Positions 29,716 to 41,122 of a stretch of DNA of 64,000 nucleotides are shown in pieces; the stretch's first letter is position 1; each line of letters opens with the position of its first letter. The notes below the pieces were generated by a model, which worked only from the letters and a program-made list of their open reading frames with translations, did no database searches and was not told the DNA's origin. A program made the position numbers and the translations under genes. The stretch is from Ascoidea rubescens DSM 1968 (Eukaryota; Ascomycota; Saccharomycetes; Ascoideales; Ascoideaceae), in assembly GCF_001661345.1 (NCBI RefSeq), contig NW_017962928.1, positions 254,934 to 318,933 on the forward strand, given 5' to 3'.

Positions 29716-30758
29716 TTGTTGTTATAAATGTATTTTGATTCAAAATAAGAATCGAGTCCTAATTATATTTGTGTCAGTAGTAATGTTCAAGTTATGTTTG
29801 GAAAATTGCCGTTTTGGGTAGATACCGCATTTGGTAAAACTATTTTGATGGTTGTGTACTGAACGGGAAACATCAAATACTGGTTTGAATGTTGCAGATT
29901 GAAACATTTATACGGTGAGGCACGGCCAGAGCCAATTGAAGATGTGAAAAATGTAACACATCTCCAAAGCAAAACAACAAGCAGCCGGCCAGCGGCATGG
30001 ATGAAGCAAAACAAATGGACGGGGTCTAAAAATAGAACAAAAGGAGTTTTCAGAGCTTGCGGCAGACTCTGCAGAACGAAGCGGACGAACAGCCAGCTGG
30101 CTGTTCTGAGCAAGGCTGATGAAGCAGCACAGGAAGCAGAAGAAGACGAAGCTGGCCGCTGGAGAGGAAACCGCGCTGCTCCCGGTGGATTACATTTTGC
30201 TGGTAAGTTTGGGTGAAACACAGACCGCTGGAGAATGCTCAGCTGTTTGCGGTACCTGTTCATTCTCAGGGATGGGTCCTCTGCGTCGTTCCCGCCCTCC
30301 ACCACCACCGCCAGGCTCCATGCACGTGTTCCAGGTCCCCGCCCTGACGGCGACCGCAGTGGCCGTGGGAGACTCCGCAGCAGTCTCGACAAGATATTAA
30401 TAACCAGAAGGATTGTCACATAAACTTTTCTGCGCATTGTTGGCTAATTTTCATCCTGGAAGGAAATCTCCAATTCCTTTTCTACCTCTATTTATTCCAT
30501 CACTATCCTCCATCCACTCATTACCACCATCTATCTTACATCCTCTTATACCTTATACTTCCCGGCTCTTCTATCTTTATTCCTTATTCTCTTTCAAACC
30601 TTATGACTGCTCAAGAATTTCAAAAGTAGTTTTATCTTACTCATACTCTTTTCCCAAATAACCACTCGTCTTTTCACGACCTATATATCATCAATCATAT
30701 ACCACTGCTCATTTATCTTTAGCCACTAAAACAGCTTTTATATACCGTCTTTTTCAAA

Positions 30759-33700
30759 ATGAACAGGTCTTCATCTTTGAAAAAATCTGGAAACTACTCT
30801 GAAATTGATCCTGAATCTGGCTACTCTTTAAACTCAGGTGGTAACTTGGGTAGAAAAAAGTCTTTGATTAGAACAGAAAGAGCAAGACTAGATAACCCTG
30901 ACCATCCAAATTACTACTATAACCAAGTCGTTAACCAAGAAATAGACCACATCTCTGTTCAGCCTTCAAATTCTGGCCTAGATCCTTCAATATCAAATCA
31001 AACTGATATTTACAGATCCAACTCAAGAAGGTCAAAACATACAATCAATAACTCAAACAACAACAATGACATCTCGGAAATAAACGACATCTCTGAGATA
31101 AATGAGAACTATCCTCTACAAGACTTATCAAAACCAGCTCCAAACCCTTCCTCTAACACCAAAACTTTAAATCCTAGCGCTCAAAAACCAAACTACTATC
31201 CTGATCTTGATGATGCAAACGAAAACACTGATCTCAAAGGTGGTAAAGAAATCTATGGTTTAAATGATGAAGTCGAAAACAACGATAATCCAAAACCAGA
31301 ACTAAAGAAAAAAAAAAGCAGCGCCTACTATTCTAGACCAAAATACGTAGTCTATGAAACTAAAAAAATTAAAATGGAAAAGAAAAAGAAAACAACCTTT
31401 GTCACTTTATGGCAGATTTATTGCTGGATAGTATCCTTCTGGGCTCCTCCCTTTTTATTAAAAACTTTCGGTGGTATGCCCAAAGCTGATCGTCAATTCG
31501 CTTGGAGAGAAAAAATAGGCCTAATCTCAATTATTCTATACTGTGGTGCCGGTGTTGCTTTCTTAACCTTTGGTTTCACTAGAACTGTTTGTAGCACTCC
31601 TCCAATCTCAATTCCCAATACCAACGTTAGTCCTGCTTACATGGTTTTTAATGGTAAAGCCTATGATTTGACAAGATCAACCCACCCAATCGCTGAAGGT
31701 ATTAGTGCAGGCGCAAACGTCTTATATACCCCAATTGATGGCGCTGGTATGGATGGCTCTTTCTTATTTCAAAACGTCAATGGAAATTGCAAAGGTTTAA
31801 TAACTCCCAAACTGAATTGCTCAATTCCCTTCAACGGTGAAGATGTTGGCTGGTACATGCCTTGCAAAATGTTCAATCCTGATGGTTCAACTCAACCAAA
31901 TTTTACAACTGACTACTACGAAGGTTGGGCTTGCCACACTAGTTCTTCTGCAAGAGAAGCGTTTTACAATTTGAAAGAAACTGGTGATGTCTATTTCACT
32001 TGGGATGACATGAAGAACACCTCGAGAAACTTGGTTGTATATAACGGTGATGTATTGGATTTGTCTTTATTAAACTGGATTCAAACTGATGATTTAGATT
32101 ATCCCGCCTATTTTGATATCTTAAAAGCCGACTCCAGTTTAATAGGTCAAGATCTCTCAATTGCTTTTGCCACTCCCCAAGAACGTAAAATCGGTAAATG
32201 TCTTCAGGAAATTATTAAAGTTGGTGTAATAGATTCGGAAACTGTCGGTTGTATTGCATCTGTCGTTGTCTTGTATTCCTCATTGTTTCTTATTTTATCC
32301 GTTGTTGTTTCCCAGTTTTTAATTGCTTGTTACTTTAAATGGTTTGTTGCCACCAAACAAGGCGCTTCTGTTGAAACCGCTGCTCAAATGAATGAAAGAG
32401 CTAGAAAAATTGAACAATGGTCCGAAAATCCAAATAGCCAAGGCCCAATCAAAACTGTTGACCCCAAGTATAGACCAACTGCCCACAACAGATCAACAAG
32501 TAAATTCTCCTTTTTAACTCAAAAGAGACACTCAAAGTTAACTTCCGGTAACTCAAGTTCAGAAATGCTATCTGCAAGTAATGTTGTTGATTACCATAGC
32601 TTGTTTAATGGAATGACTACAATGTGTATTCAAGAAGCTGTTAAAAAAAGAGGCAAAATTATGCAACATGGCAATGGCTCTAAAAGATCTGTTCTGTTAG
32701 GTGATAACTATACTCAGCCAGCTGGTTCAATTTACACTTCAAACCGTTTGTCACATTCTCAATCCATTTTGAATCCTTTTGATACTACAACTTTTGGTGA
32801 CGATGAATATATTAGTCGTTTGGCCTCCGATTTAGTTCTTGATAATATTGTTCCTCAACCTCCAATTGAAAAACAATCCCCTTTTGGTTATCCTGTTGCC
32901 CATACCATTTGTCTTGTTACATGTTATTCCGAAGATGAAGAAGGTTTAAGAATTACGTTAGATTCTCTTTCAACAACTGATTATCCAAATTCGCATAAAT
33001 TGCTATTGGTTATTTGTGATGGTATTATCAAAGGTTCAGGTAACGATGTCACAACACCAGATGTTGCATTAGCTATGATGGAAGATTTTGTTATTGATAA
33101 AGAAGACGTTCAACCATTCTCATACGTCGCAGTTGCTCATGGTGCCAAAAGACACAATATGGCTAAAGTTTACGCTGGATATTACAAATATGATAATAAT
33201 ACTGTTCCAGAAGATAAACAACAAAAGGTTCCAATGGTCACCATTGTTAAATGTGGTACTGAAGCCGAAGCAGGTGCAGCTAAACCAGGTAATAGAGGTA
33301 AAAGAGATTCACAAATTATTTTAATGTCATTTTTACAAAAGATTACATTTGATGAAAGAATGACAGAATTAGAATTTGAAATGTTAATGAATATTTGGAG
33401 AGTCACAGGGCTAATGGCCGATATGTATGAAATTGTTTTAATGGTTGATGCAGATACTAAAGTTTATCCAGATTCATTGACTCATATGATTGCAGAAATG
33501 GTCAAAGATCCCGAAGTTATGGGATTATGTGGAGAAACCAAAATTTCCAATAAAGGTGATTCATTTACAACTTCAATCCAGGTTTTCGAGTATTTTATTT
33601 CTCATCATCAGTCAAAGGCCTTTGAATCAGTATTTGGTAGTGTTACATGTTTACCAGGTTGTTTCTGTATGTACCGTATTAAATCACCAAGAGGAAACAA

Positions 33701-34514
33701 TGGATATTGGGTACCAATTTTGGCTAATCCAGATATTGTTGAGAGATATTCAGATAATGATATTTCATCATTGCACCGTAAGAATTTATTATTATTGGGT
33801 GAAGATAGATATTTGTCAACATTAATGTTGAGAACTTTCCCAAAAAGAAAGCAGATTTTTGTTCCAAAGGCTGCTTGTAAAACATTGGTTCCAGATAAGT
33901 TTAAAGTTTTGTTGTCACAACGTCGTCGTTGGATTAATTCAACAGTTCATAATTTGATGGAATTGGTTTTAGTTAATGATTTGTGTGGTACATTTTGTTT
34001 TTCAATGCAATTTGTTATTGCAATTAATTTGGTGGGTACATTGACATTACCAGCAGCCATTGTTTTCACAATTTATGTTTGTATTTTTGCTATTGTTTCA
34101 AAGCCAACACCAGTCATGTCGTTAATTTTATTAGCATTAATTTTAGGTTTGCCTGCAGTTTTGATTGTTGTCACTATCTCATCATTGTCATATTTATATT
34201 GGATGATAATTTATTTATGTGCATTGCCAATTTGGAATTTTGTTTTGCCAACCTATGCATACTGGAAGTTCGATGACTTTAGTTGGGGTGATACTAGAAA
34301 AGTTCAAGGTGAAGCTAAAGGTGAAGGGCATGGAGACGGAGATGACGATGAATTCGATGCGACACATATTGTTATGAAACGTTGGAGAGAATTTGAAAGA
34401 GAAAGAAAAAGAGCTAACATAAGCATGCCAGATGCCACTTGGGATCCAAGTGCTACAGACAATAATAAATTGCTCGATCCAAATGAATTACTACAGGTTC
34501 CTGCAGATTATTAG
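30759..34514 (+). CDS. CHS3: Chitin synthase 3 (class IV)
   Basis: A 1251-residue processive glycosyltransferase (GT2) that makes most cell-wall and bud-neck chitin from UDP-GlcNAc at the plasma membrane. The N-terminal motif [23 protein letters not shown] is typical of Chs3. Two membrane segments follow (about 215-275), then a cytochrome-b5-like luminal region, a further TM (about 505-530) and the catalytic core. That core contains [19 protein letters not shown], an MVDADTK motif, and [15 protein letters not shown], with the QRRRW signature at 1054-1058. Multiple C-terminal TMs (about 1085-1165) follow. Length is a little above S. cerevisiae Chs3 (1165), from a longer Asn/Ser-rich N-terminus. 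The family is regulated mainly by traffic (Chs4-7, exomer). CACGTG lies about 430 bp upstream in a GC-rich island. Confidence 0.96.
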   Translation: MNRSSSLKKSGNYSEIDPESGYSLNSGGNLGRKKSLIRTERARLDNPDHPNYYYNQVVNQEIDHISVQPSNSGLDPSISNQTDIYRSNSRRSKHTINNSNNNNDISEINDISEINENYPLQDLSKPAPNPSSNTKTLNPSAQKPNYYPDLDDANENTDLKGGKEIYGLNDEVENNDNPKPELKKKKSSAYYSRPKYVVYETKKIKMEKKKKTTFVTLWQIYCWIVSFWAPPFLLKTFGGMPKADRQFAWREKIGLISIILYCGAGVAFLTFGFTRTVCSTPPISIPNTNVSPAYMVFNGKAYDLTRSTHPIAEGISAGANVLYTPIDGAGMDGSFLFQNVNGNCKGLITPKLNCSIPFNGEDVGWYMPCKMFNPDGSTQPNFTTDYYEGWACHTSSSAREAFYNLKETGDVYFTWDDMKNTSRNLVVYNGDVLDLSLLNWIQTDDLDYPAYFDILKADSSLIGQDLSIAFATPQERKIGKCLQEIIKVGVIDSETVGCIASVVVLYSSLFLILSVVVSQFLIACYFKWFVATKQGASVETAAQMNERARKIEQWSENPNSQGPIKTVDPKYRPTAHNRSTSKFSFLTQKRHSKLTSGNSSSEMLSASNVVDYHSLFNGMTTMCIQEAVKKRGKIMQHGNGSKRSVLLGDNYTQPAGSIYTSNRLSHSQSILNPFDTTTFGDDEYISRLASDLVLDNIVPQPPIEKQSPFGYPVAHTICLVTCYSEDEEGLRITLDSLSTTDYPNSHKLLLVICDGIIKGSGNDVTTPDVALAMMEDFVIDKEDVQPFSYVAVAHGAKRHNMAKVYAGYYKYDNNTVPEDKQQKVPMVTIVKCGTEAEAGAAKPGNRGKRDSQIILMSFLQKITFDERMTELEFEMLMNIWRVTGLMADMYEIVLMVDADTKVYPDSLTHMIAEMVKDPEVMGLCGETKISNKGDSFTTSIQVFEYFISHHQSKAFESVFGSVTCLPGCFCMYRIKSPRGNNGYWVPILANPDIVERYSDNDISSLHRKNLLLLGEDRYLSTLMLRTFPKRKQIFVPKAACKTLVPDKFKVLLSQRRRWINSTVHNLMELVLVNDLCGTFCFSMQFVIAINLVGTLTLPAAIVFTIYVCIFAIVSKPTPVMSLILLALILGLPAVLIVVTISSLSYLYWMIIYLCALPIWNFVLPTYAYWKFDDFSWGDTRKVQGEAKGEGHGDGDDDEFDATHIVMKRWREFERERKRANISMPDATWDPSATDNNKLLDPNELLQVPADY

Positions 34515-35025
34515 TGGTGGATCAGCGTGAATAAGATTATATGTTATGTTGTATGTATGTTATATGCTTTATCTATAGAACTCATGGAGAATTGTGATTT
34601 TTAAACACATTCTGTATTTAAGCTTATTTTTTTAGATTTTGAAGTTACAAATCAGATAGGATATTTAAATCAGTATCGTACCGCTTTCAAAACGAAGCGG
34701 ATTAACCAGAAGAATATAGGTTCCGGCAGAGGCGGATGGGTTCCGGTGTTTGTCGAACCGAGCAACGGTGGCGTCGGCATTCATGGTGGTCGTGGCCTAG
34801 GTCGAAATTCCGTGTGACATAGGCAAATGGCAGAATGGGGTGCGGATGCGTGGGGGACCCAAAGCAGTGGATGAGTGTATATATACCAATAGTTATCTTA
34901 GAGAATATCGAGAGACGAAATGATTTGGAAGTTTTCGAGAAGATACTGAGCAAGTTTATTCCTTTAGAGAATTACTTTTTTGTTAGAGTACATCTTGTTT
35001 GCTATTGCTTTTTGGGTCTGTGAAA
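34515..35025. other. Intergenic region CHS3-DLD1
   Basis: AT-rich CHS3 3' flank, then a GC-rich island (34680-34860) starting with an inverted repeat CCGCTT-N8-AAGCGG (34681-34700), then an AT-rich leader. The CCG/CGG half-sites could bind a zinc-cluster factor (inference). Confidence 0.35.
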
Positions 35026-36810
35026 ATGTTTTCCCATAATGCAAGAACTTTAGGGTTCACTTTTTCGAGAAGTATCAACCACTTTAATAGATTTTACTCA
35101 AACAAAACTTTAAAATTGGCTGTTAAAACTCATAGTAACAAGAATAGTGAAAATAATAGCGGAAAGAAAAAAGATTTTGGATTTTCAGATACTTTTAAAA
35201 TTGTTTCGACAGTTTTGCTATCTACATTATTATCTGCAAGTGTAACAACATACTATTATGAAGATCGTTTCCAAAATTTTAAGAATTTTGAATCAAATAG
35301 TGTTACAAAATTGAATGATTTAACAACATCACAATACGGTTCCAAACAGGATTTTGATAATGCTATTGCTGAAATTAAACAATTCATACCCGAAGATAAT
35401 ATCTCGCAATCTCCATCCGAAATTTCTACCCATTCGGATAATTATTGGAACTCTCATCATCCCACTGAAGATCAGTTTCCAAAAATTGTTATTTATCCCG
35501 AATCAACAGAAGATGTTTCAAAACTTTTAAAAATATCAAATAAACATAATATTCCAATTGTTCCATATTCCGGTGGCACTTCTTTAGAAGGTCATTTTAT
35601 CAATACTAGAAACGGGATTGTCATTGATTTAAATCGAATGAATAAAATTATCAAGTTGAATGAAAATGATCTTGATGTTGTTGTTCAACCTGGTTTGGGT
35701 TGGCAAGATTTAGATGAATATCTAAAGCCAAAAAACTTACTATTTGGGCCAGATCCTGGTCCAGGTGCTGAAATTGGTGGAATGATTGGCACTTCATGTT
35801 CTGGTACAAACGCCTATAGATATGGTACAATGAAGGAAAATATTTTGAATCTAACTGTTGTTTTGGCTGATGGAACTATCATTAAAACTAGAAAAAGACC
35901 CAAAAAATCTTCTGCAGGCTATAATTTGACGAGTTTATTTATTGGTAGTGAAGGTACTTTAGGCATTATAACTGAAGCAACATTAAAATTACATAATAGA
36001 CCAGTCAACGAAACTGTTGCAGTAGTTTCGTTTGATGAGCTTAATGATGCAACTAATACTGTTCAACAGATTTTACAAAACAATATTCAACTAAATGCAA
36101 TTGAGCTTTTAGATGATGAAATGATGAAATGTCTTAATAGTAGTGAAGCAACATCCAAAAAATGGTTGGAAAAACCTACTATATTACTAAAGATCGTTGA
36201 TCCAAGCATTGATGATGAAAAAAATTTGAAAAACTCAAAATTAATTAGCAAGGTTAAAAATATCTGCCAATCCAATTCGTCTATTAACTTTGAATTTGCC
36301 AAAAATGAAGATGAAAAAACAGAATTGTGGTCAGCAAGAAAGAATATTTTATGGTCATCCATTGATAACGGAAGAAGATTATTGAATAATCCAAATGCTG
36401 CTGTTTGTACAACCGACGTTGCTGTCCCCATAACTAATTTGTCCGAAATTATCAAAGAAATTAAAGTCAAATTTGAATTGCCAAAGTACAAATCCAGAAT
36501 TTATAGCACAATTGTCGGCCATGTTGGTGACGGAAATTTTCACACCATATTGATATTTGATGACACAAATAAGGAAGACAAATTGTTGATTAAAGAATTG
36601 ATAGATTACATGACCCAAAGAGCGATTGATTTAGACGGGACATGCACAGGTGAACATGGCGTTGGGTTTGGTAAAAGAACATTTCTCTATAACGAGCTTG
36701 GAGAAGATGCTATAAGCCTTATGAGAAGAATCAAGCTAAGTTTAGACCCCAAAAGGTTGCTTAACCCAGACAAGATCTTCAAGATCGATCCTAAAGACAA
36801 AGACGAATAG
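35026..36810 (+). CDS. DLD1: D-lactate dehydrogenase (cytochrome), mitochondrial
   Basis: A 594-residue FAD enzyme of the mitochondrial inner membrane that oxidises D-lactate to pyruvate and passes electrons to cytochrome c, allowing growth on lactate. The N-terminus is a basic presequence (MFSHNARTLGFTFSRSINHFNRF), followed by a membrane anchor near 60-80 (IVSTVLLSTLLSASVTTYYY). The FAD-binding PCMH domain contains PIVPYSGGTSLEGHF and GPDPGPGAEIGGMIGTSCSG. The C-terminal FAD-oxidase domain has VGHVGDGNFH and GTCTGEHGVGFGK. Length matches S. cerevisiae Dld1 (587). I started at the ATG at 35026; the upstream in-frame codons have no ATG. Glucose repression is usual for the gene but was not tested here. 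Confidence 0.96.
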   Translation: MFSHNARTLGFTFSRSINHFNRFYSNKTLKLAVKTHSNKNSENNSGKKKDFGFSDTFKIVSTVLLSTLLSASVTTYYYEDRFQNFKNFESNSVTKLNDLTTSQYGSKQDFDNAIAEIKQFIPEDNISQSPSEISTHSDNYWNSHHPTEDQFPKIVIYPESTEDVSKLLKISNKHNIPIVPYSGGTSLEGHFINTRNGIVIDLNRMNKIIKLNENDLDVVVQPGLGWQDLDEYLKPKNLLFGPDPGPGAEIGGMIGTSCSGTNAYRYGTMKENILNLTVVLADGTIIKTRKRPKKSSAGYNLTSLFIGSEGTLGIITEATLKLHNRPVNETVAVVSFDELNDATNTVQQILQNNIQLNAIELLDDEMMKCLNSSEATSKKWLEKPTILLKIVDPSIDDEKNLKNSKLISKVKNICQSNSSINFEFAKNEDEKTELWSARKNILWSSIDNGRRLLNNPNAAVCTTDVAVPITNLSEIIKEIKVKFELPKYKSRIYSTIVGHVGDGNFHTILIFDDTNKEDKLLIKELIDYMTQRAIDLDGTCTGEHGVGFGKRTFLYNELGEDAISLMRRIKLSLDPKRLLNPDKIFKIDPKDKDE

Positions 36811-37099
36811 CGTAAATATATATCTGTTGTACGAGTTAATTCCACATCTATATTCCATCCAAAATACCGTCCACAAAGCTGATTATATCGTGTTCCGTTT
36901 TAGGAAACATCTATTTAAAAGCTCGCACGTGTTTGTGAAAGGTGTTTTCTTTGAAACCTCAACGCCTTATTTTCTGTTGTTAATACACTGCCTTTGAGTA
37001 TTGCTGCCTGTTGGTATCTTGTTGGTATCCTCTCGATAGTTGATAGTGTCTGCCTGTTGTGCTGCGTAAATAACTGCTTTTTAGTTGTTTTGCTTTTCA
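36811..37099. promoter_or_regulatory. Upstream region of the Ded1-like gene
   Basis: A 289-bp spacer with CACGTG at 36926-36931, about 170 bp before the downstream ATG. T-rich leader. No gene seen. Confidence 0.4.
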
Positions 37100-39793
37100 A
37101 TGGCTGTTCAATTGACTGATAACACCATCAGAAATCCAACTTCTGCTGGTGTTCTTGAGAATAACGATAACTTTGACAATCAGAATAACCACTTTCAACA
37201 TACCATTAATAGCGATGGTTTTGATAATTCCAACTATGGCTATCCAGTCAATCCTCAAGCCCCAAATCTTGGTCTGTTTCCAAATCAATTTCCAACCCCA
37301 AGTCAGTATCAATATCCAAACGTTCCAATATATTCCAATTACCATCCTCCTCCATCACAATATCAAAACTATCCTAACTCCTATCAGTTCCAATATGGGT
37401 ATCAATACAGCAATCAATATCCCAACCAGTATCCCAGTCAATACAATAGCAATTTCGCTTCTCAACATCAATATCAGCAAAATGCTCCTTCAGTTTCTAA
37501 TCAGTTGCTCCATTCTTACAACTATTACAACACTAATGTTAGTGCTTCAAAAAATATCATGACCAACACTAGTGCTACTTCTGGTAATTATATAAATGAA
37601 ACTTTCGACTCCATCAATGAGCATAATACTACTTATAGACCAGATAATGCTAATAATAATAAAATTGACAATTATTCCACTGGAACTTCCAATTTTACAA
37701 ATAATAGATATAGCAATTTTCCTACTACTATGACTAGTAATAATAATAATAATTTTAGCGGTATGAGTTATAGTAGTAAGTTCAATACCAATAATACCAA
37801 TAATACCAATAATAACAACAATTTCAACAATTTCAATAGAAATTATAACAATAATGGTTATAATAATAAAAAAACTTATTATAATAACAATAACAATAAC
37901 AAAAGTAAAAAAAATTATAATAGATACATTGATACTAATAATAACGTTAACATCAATATTCTTGGCAAATTTATTAATAATAAACAAATACCTGCGCCAA
38001 GAGATGAAAAAATTGAATATCAATTATTTGGAGGTAAAAAAATAGTTGATCCGGATCAAAAATTCAATCTGATTCAATCTCATGATGGTTTAAGTTTATC
38101 CGCTATTAATTTTGATCATTATGATGAAATTCCCATTGAAGTTACTGGTGAAAATATCCCACTTCCAATCAATTCGTTTACTGATAATATTGAATTAAAT
38201 AATAACTCAACCAAAACATATTTAGATCCTTTATTAATTCAAAATATCACCCTATCAAGGTTTAATAAACCAACTCCAGTTCAACGATATTCAGTTCCAA
38301 TTGTCTTGAACCAAAGAGATTTAATGGCATGTGCTCAAACAGGTTCAGGCAAAACTGGCGCCTTTTTATTTCCAATTTTATCGGAATCCTTCAAATCTGG
38401 TCGAAAGCCATTAAATCATGATAATATTGAAAATCATGACAACAATATTCCTTTTCCAACTATTCTTATTCTTGCACCAACAAGGGAATTGGTTTCTCAA
38501 ATTTTTCAAGAATCTAAAAAGTTTTGTTATAGGTCCTGGTTGGTTCCATTTTCTGTTTATGGAGGTACTGACATTCAAGTTCAAATAAAGAAAATTCAAA
38601 AGCACGGTTGTGATTTATTAGTTGCAACCCCAGGGAGATTAAATGATTTATTGAACAGAAAAGTCATCTCTTTGAAAGGCATAAAGTTTTTAGTTCTTGA
38701 TGAAGCTGATAGAATGTTAGATATGGGGTTTGAGCCGCAAATAAGAAATATTATTCAAAACAATGACATGCCTGATGTTTTGAATAGAACAACTTTGATG
38801 TTTTCGGCAACTTTTCCCAAAGACATTCAACTTTTGGCCAAAAGCTTTTTAAAAAATTACGTTTTTTTGAGTGTTGGTAAAGTTGGATCTACCTCTGAAA
38901 ATATTACTCAAGAAGTCTTGTATGTTGAAGAGATTGATAAAAACTCAATTTTATTAAACATCATTTTGAATTGGAAAGCTGGTTTAACTTTGGTTTTTGT
39001 TGAAACCAAAAAAATGGCTGATAATTTATCTATTTTTTTACAATCTGAGAGTTTTCCTGCCGCTGCTATTCATGGTGATAGATCTCAAAATGATAGAGAA
39101 AAAGCATTGAGAAATTTTAGATCCGGCAGAAATCCAATTTTAGTTGCAACAGCTGTAGCTGCGAGAGGTTTGGATATTCCAAACGTCACCCATGTTATCA
39201 ACTATGATTTACCAGGAGACATTGATGATTATGTTCATCGAATTGGTAGAACTGGAAGAGCTGGAAATGTTGGTCATTCAACAGCATTTTTTAACTATAA
39301 TAACAAGAATATTGCTAAAGGTTTAGTTCAGTTATTGACAGAATCTAATCAAACAATTCCTGACTTTCTTTTAAATTTCCTAAAGATCAACTTCAATAAT
39401 AAAAATAAACGTAATGTATCTAAGAATTCTAATTTTATTGCAAAAGATCATCGCTCATTTAATAATAATTATAATTATAATAATTATGCTATGAACAATC
39501 AAAATAATATCAATATTATTTCCAAAAATTTTGCAGATTTTAATATTTCAAGCAACAACTCGGATGATTTTAACAGTTTTAACGTGTCTAACAATGATAA
39601 TTCAGTTAGTAAATCTTTTTTCTCAAATAATGAGTTGAATATCAACAAAAAAGATAATGTTGATAACATTAATTTAAAAACTGCTAATAATTTTAATTTA
39701 TATGATTTTTATCAAAATCGTGAAAAGGCAGAATACTTCTTAACTCAAGATGATAGAAACGCAAAAGATATTTTAAATAAAAAATCCCAATAA
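37100..39793 (+). CDS. DEAD-box RNA helicase of the Ded1/Dbp1 group, Q/N-rich
   Basis: An 897-residue ATP-dependent RNA helicase. The core (about 290-760) is close to Ded1: Q motif [16 protein letters not shown], motif I AQTGSGKT near 413, [22 protein letters not shown] near 534, [33 protein letters not shown] and [10 protein letters not shown]. Ded1 unwinds mRNA 5' leaders during scanning. Here the first 290 residues are a Tyr/Gln/Asn/Ser-rich prion-like region with few charges, and the last 130 are Asn-rich. The eIF4E/eIF4A-contact motifs of Ded1 (YVPPHLR and arginine-rich boxes) and a Trp-Trp end were not found. It may be the species' only Ded1, or a diverged paralogue. ATG at 37100 chosen because the five upstream in-frame codons start at TTG. 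Confidence 0.88.
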   Translation: MAVQLTDNTIRNPTSAGVLENNDNFDNQNNHFQHTINSDGFDNSNYGYPVNPQAPNLGLFPNQFPTPSQYQYPNVPIYSNYHPPPSQYQNYPNSYQFQYGYQYSNQYPNQYPSQYNSNFASQHQYQQNAPSVSNQLLHSYNYYNTNVSASKNIMTNTSATSGNYINETFDSINEHNTTYRPDNANNNKIDNYSTGTSNFTNNRYSNFPTTMTSNNNNNFSGMSYSSKFNTNNTNNTNNNNNFNNFNRNYNNNGYNNKKTYYNNNNNNKSKKNYNRYIDTNNNVNINILGKFINNKQIPAPRDEKIEYQLFGGKKIVDPDQKFNLIQSHDGLSLSAINFDHYDEIPIEVTGENIPLPINSFTDNIELNNNSTKTYLDPLLIQNITLSRFNKPTPVQRYSVPIVLNQRDLMACAQTGSGKTGAFLFPILSESFKSGRKPLNHDNIENHDNNIPFPTILILAPTRELVSQIFQESKKFCYRSWLVPFSVYGGTDIQVQIKKIQKHGCDLLVATPGRLNDLLNRKVISLKGIKFLVLDEADRMLDMGFEPQIRNIIQNNDMPDVLNRTTLMFSATFPKDIQLLAKSFLKNYVFLSVGKVGSTSENITQEVLYVEEIDKNSILLNIILNWKAGLTLVFVETKKMADNLSIFLQSESFPAAAIHGDRSQNDREKALRNFRSGRNPILVATAVAARGLDIPNVTHVINYDLPGDIDDYVHRIGRTGRAGNVGHSTAFFNYNNKNIAKGLVQLLTESNQTIPDFLLNFLKINFNNKNKRNVSKNSNFIAKDHRSFNNNYNYNNYAMNNQNNINIISKNFADFNISSNNSDDFNSFNVSNNDNSVSKSFFSNNELNINKKDNVDNINLKTANNFNLYDFYQNREKAEYFLTQDDRNAKDILNKKSQ

Positions 39794-41122
39794 AATTTTA
39801 TATATCCTCACTAATTCAGAAGGGAACCAGGGGTTAACTTCAGATAGAAATGAACATTTAAATTCAAATGAAATGGGTTTGAATGAAAATGTCCAATTTA
39901 AGTTTGCTGACCATTAAATCATATTCATTATTATTGTTTTTTTATTGTTTTTTGCATTAATATATTTATTTTTTTTCATTGATTATTTATTTCTTACATT
40001 CTTTTTTACAATCTTTCTTTGGTGATGAAACTTTAATTTTTCATATTTTGGCTAAACTTTCTTATACTTGCACTATTCTCTTATTTTTTGAATTGATAAT
40101 ATTATTAAACAATTTCAAGATTTTGGAGAAAAACTATTTAGAAGAGCTATAAAATAGTTTTCTAACTAGAGGCATTATTTAATTTTTTGAAAAATTTTAA
40201 GCAGCCAAAATATTATTTTTGAAAATTTACTGTGTTTATTTTTTTATTCAATTTAGTTAATTATCCTTAAAAACATGATATGATTTGCAGGTTTTTTTAT
40301 TTTTTATTAAAATTCAACATTAATCAAACATATTATTATATTATCATACTATTTTAAGCTTTGTTAATTTTGATTATTGCTTTTTGGAAACATAAAACGG
40401 TTTTTATTAGTTTTTCAACATTTCGCTTTAGGTTATTTATCATATGTTTTATATTTTTTTTTGGAATTTAGTTTTTTTGTTAACAGTGTTTTTTTTATTC
40501 ATCAAATCTTTTTGAGAGATATAATAGTTAATATTTGTTGAGATTTATACATTGGGGGTTATTAATTTAATTTTTGAAATGTGTTAAATACAAATATGTT
40601 TTATGAATATCAATTAATTGAACAAAAAGGGAGCACAAGAGAAAGTGAGTATTTGTATTAAATTCAAAAACATAAATAGTAAAAATAAAGTAAAACACTT
40701 CGTGATAAGTTGATATATAATTATTTTAATAAATATGCATTTATATTAATACTTTTTAAAGAAAGGAAAACTTTCGTTTTAGTTATTTTTTTTTCGGACC
40801 TTTGGTTTAGAAACGTTCATGATTAAATTTAATCATGAGTTTCTTTTTGTGTTTTGTTTTTTGAATTATCCCGGTTTTACACCTGTTATTCATATAAAAA
40901 ATGCAAAAACATATTTGTTGACGAAATAAAAAATTTAAGGTAAGAATGCTTCAAAACTCTAGTAAATACGTTTATTAGATATCACTAATCAATGAATTTA
41001 GAAAAATGCCCGCAATTGGTACCTATTAATTTATGGAAATAAAACAAAAAAGCAATCAATATAAAAATAAAGATTTTAGATAAAAACATTATGGTTTTCT
41101 ATGGATGAAAAACCTCTACATT
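39794..41122. other. Convergent 3' spacer Ded1-like/GCN1 with long hairpin
   Basis: A 1.3 kb, very AT-rich region between converging genes. It holds the extended inverted repeat at 40809-40844 and many T runs. No ORF or RNA family recognised. Confidence 0.4.
40809..40844. repeat. Extended inverted repeat (hairpin)
   Basis: A perfect 22-bp palindrome (40817-40838; half-site TCATGATTAAA) is flanked by AGAAAC on the left (40809-40814, after a 2-nt GT bulge) and GTTTCT on the right (40839-40844), extending the stem to 17 pairs. It lies between converging genes, about 280 bp beyond the GCN1 stop codon. Confidence 0.85.

Larger units (their letters stand above)
28975..30758. other. Intergenic region with two tRNA-type genes and CHS3 promoter
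   Basis: AT-rich 3' flank, then two minus-strand tRNA-type genes (29447-29520 and 29642-29715), then a GC-rich island (about 29920-30400) with CACGTG at 30323-30328, and a pyrimidine-rich leader (30430-30750) before CHS3. Several ORFs in the island are composition artefacts. Confidence 0.45.

Noticed and set aside
29790-30420. Several ORFs on both strands in the GC-rich island upstream of CHS3
   Set aside because: Overlapping frames in many phases without ATG-anchored domains or known families; a composition effect.
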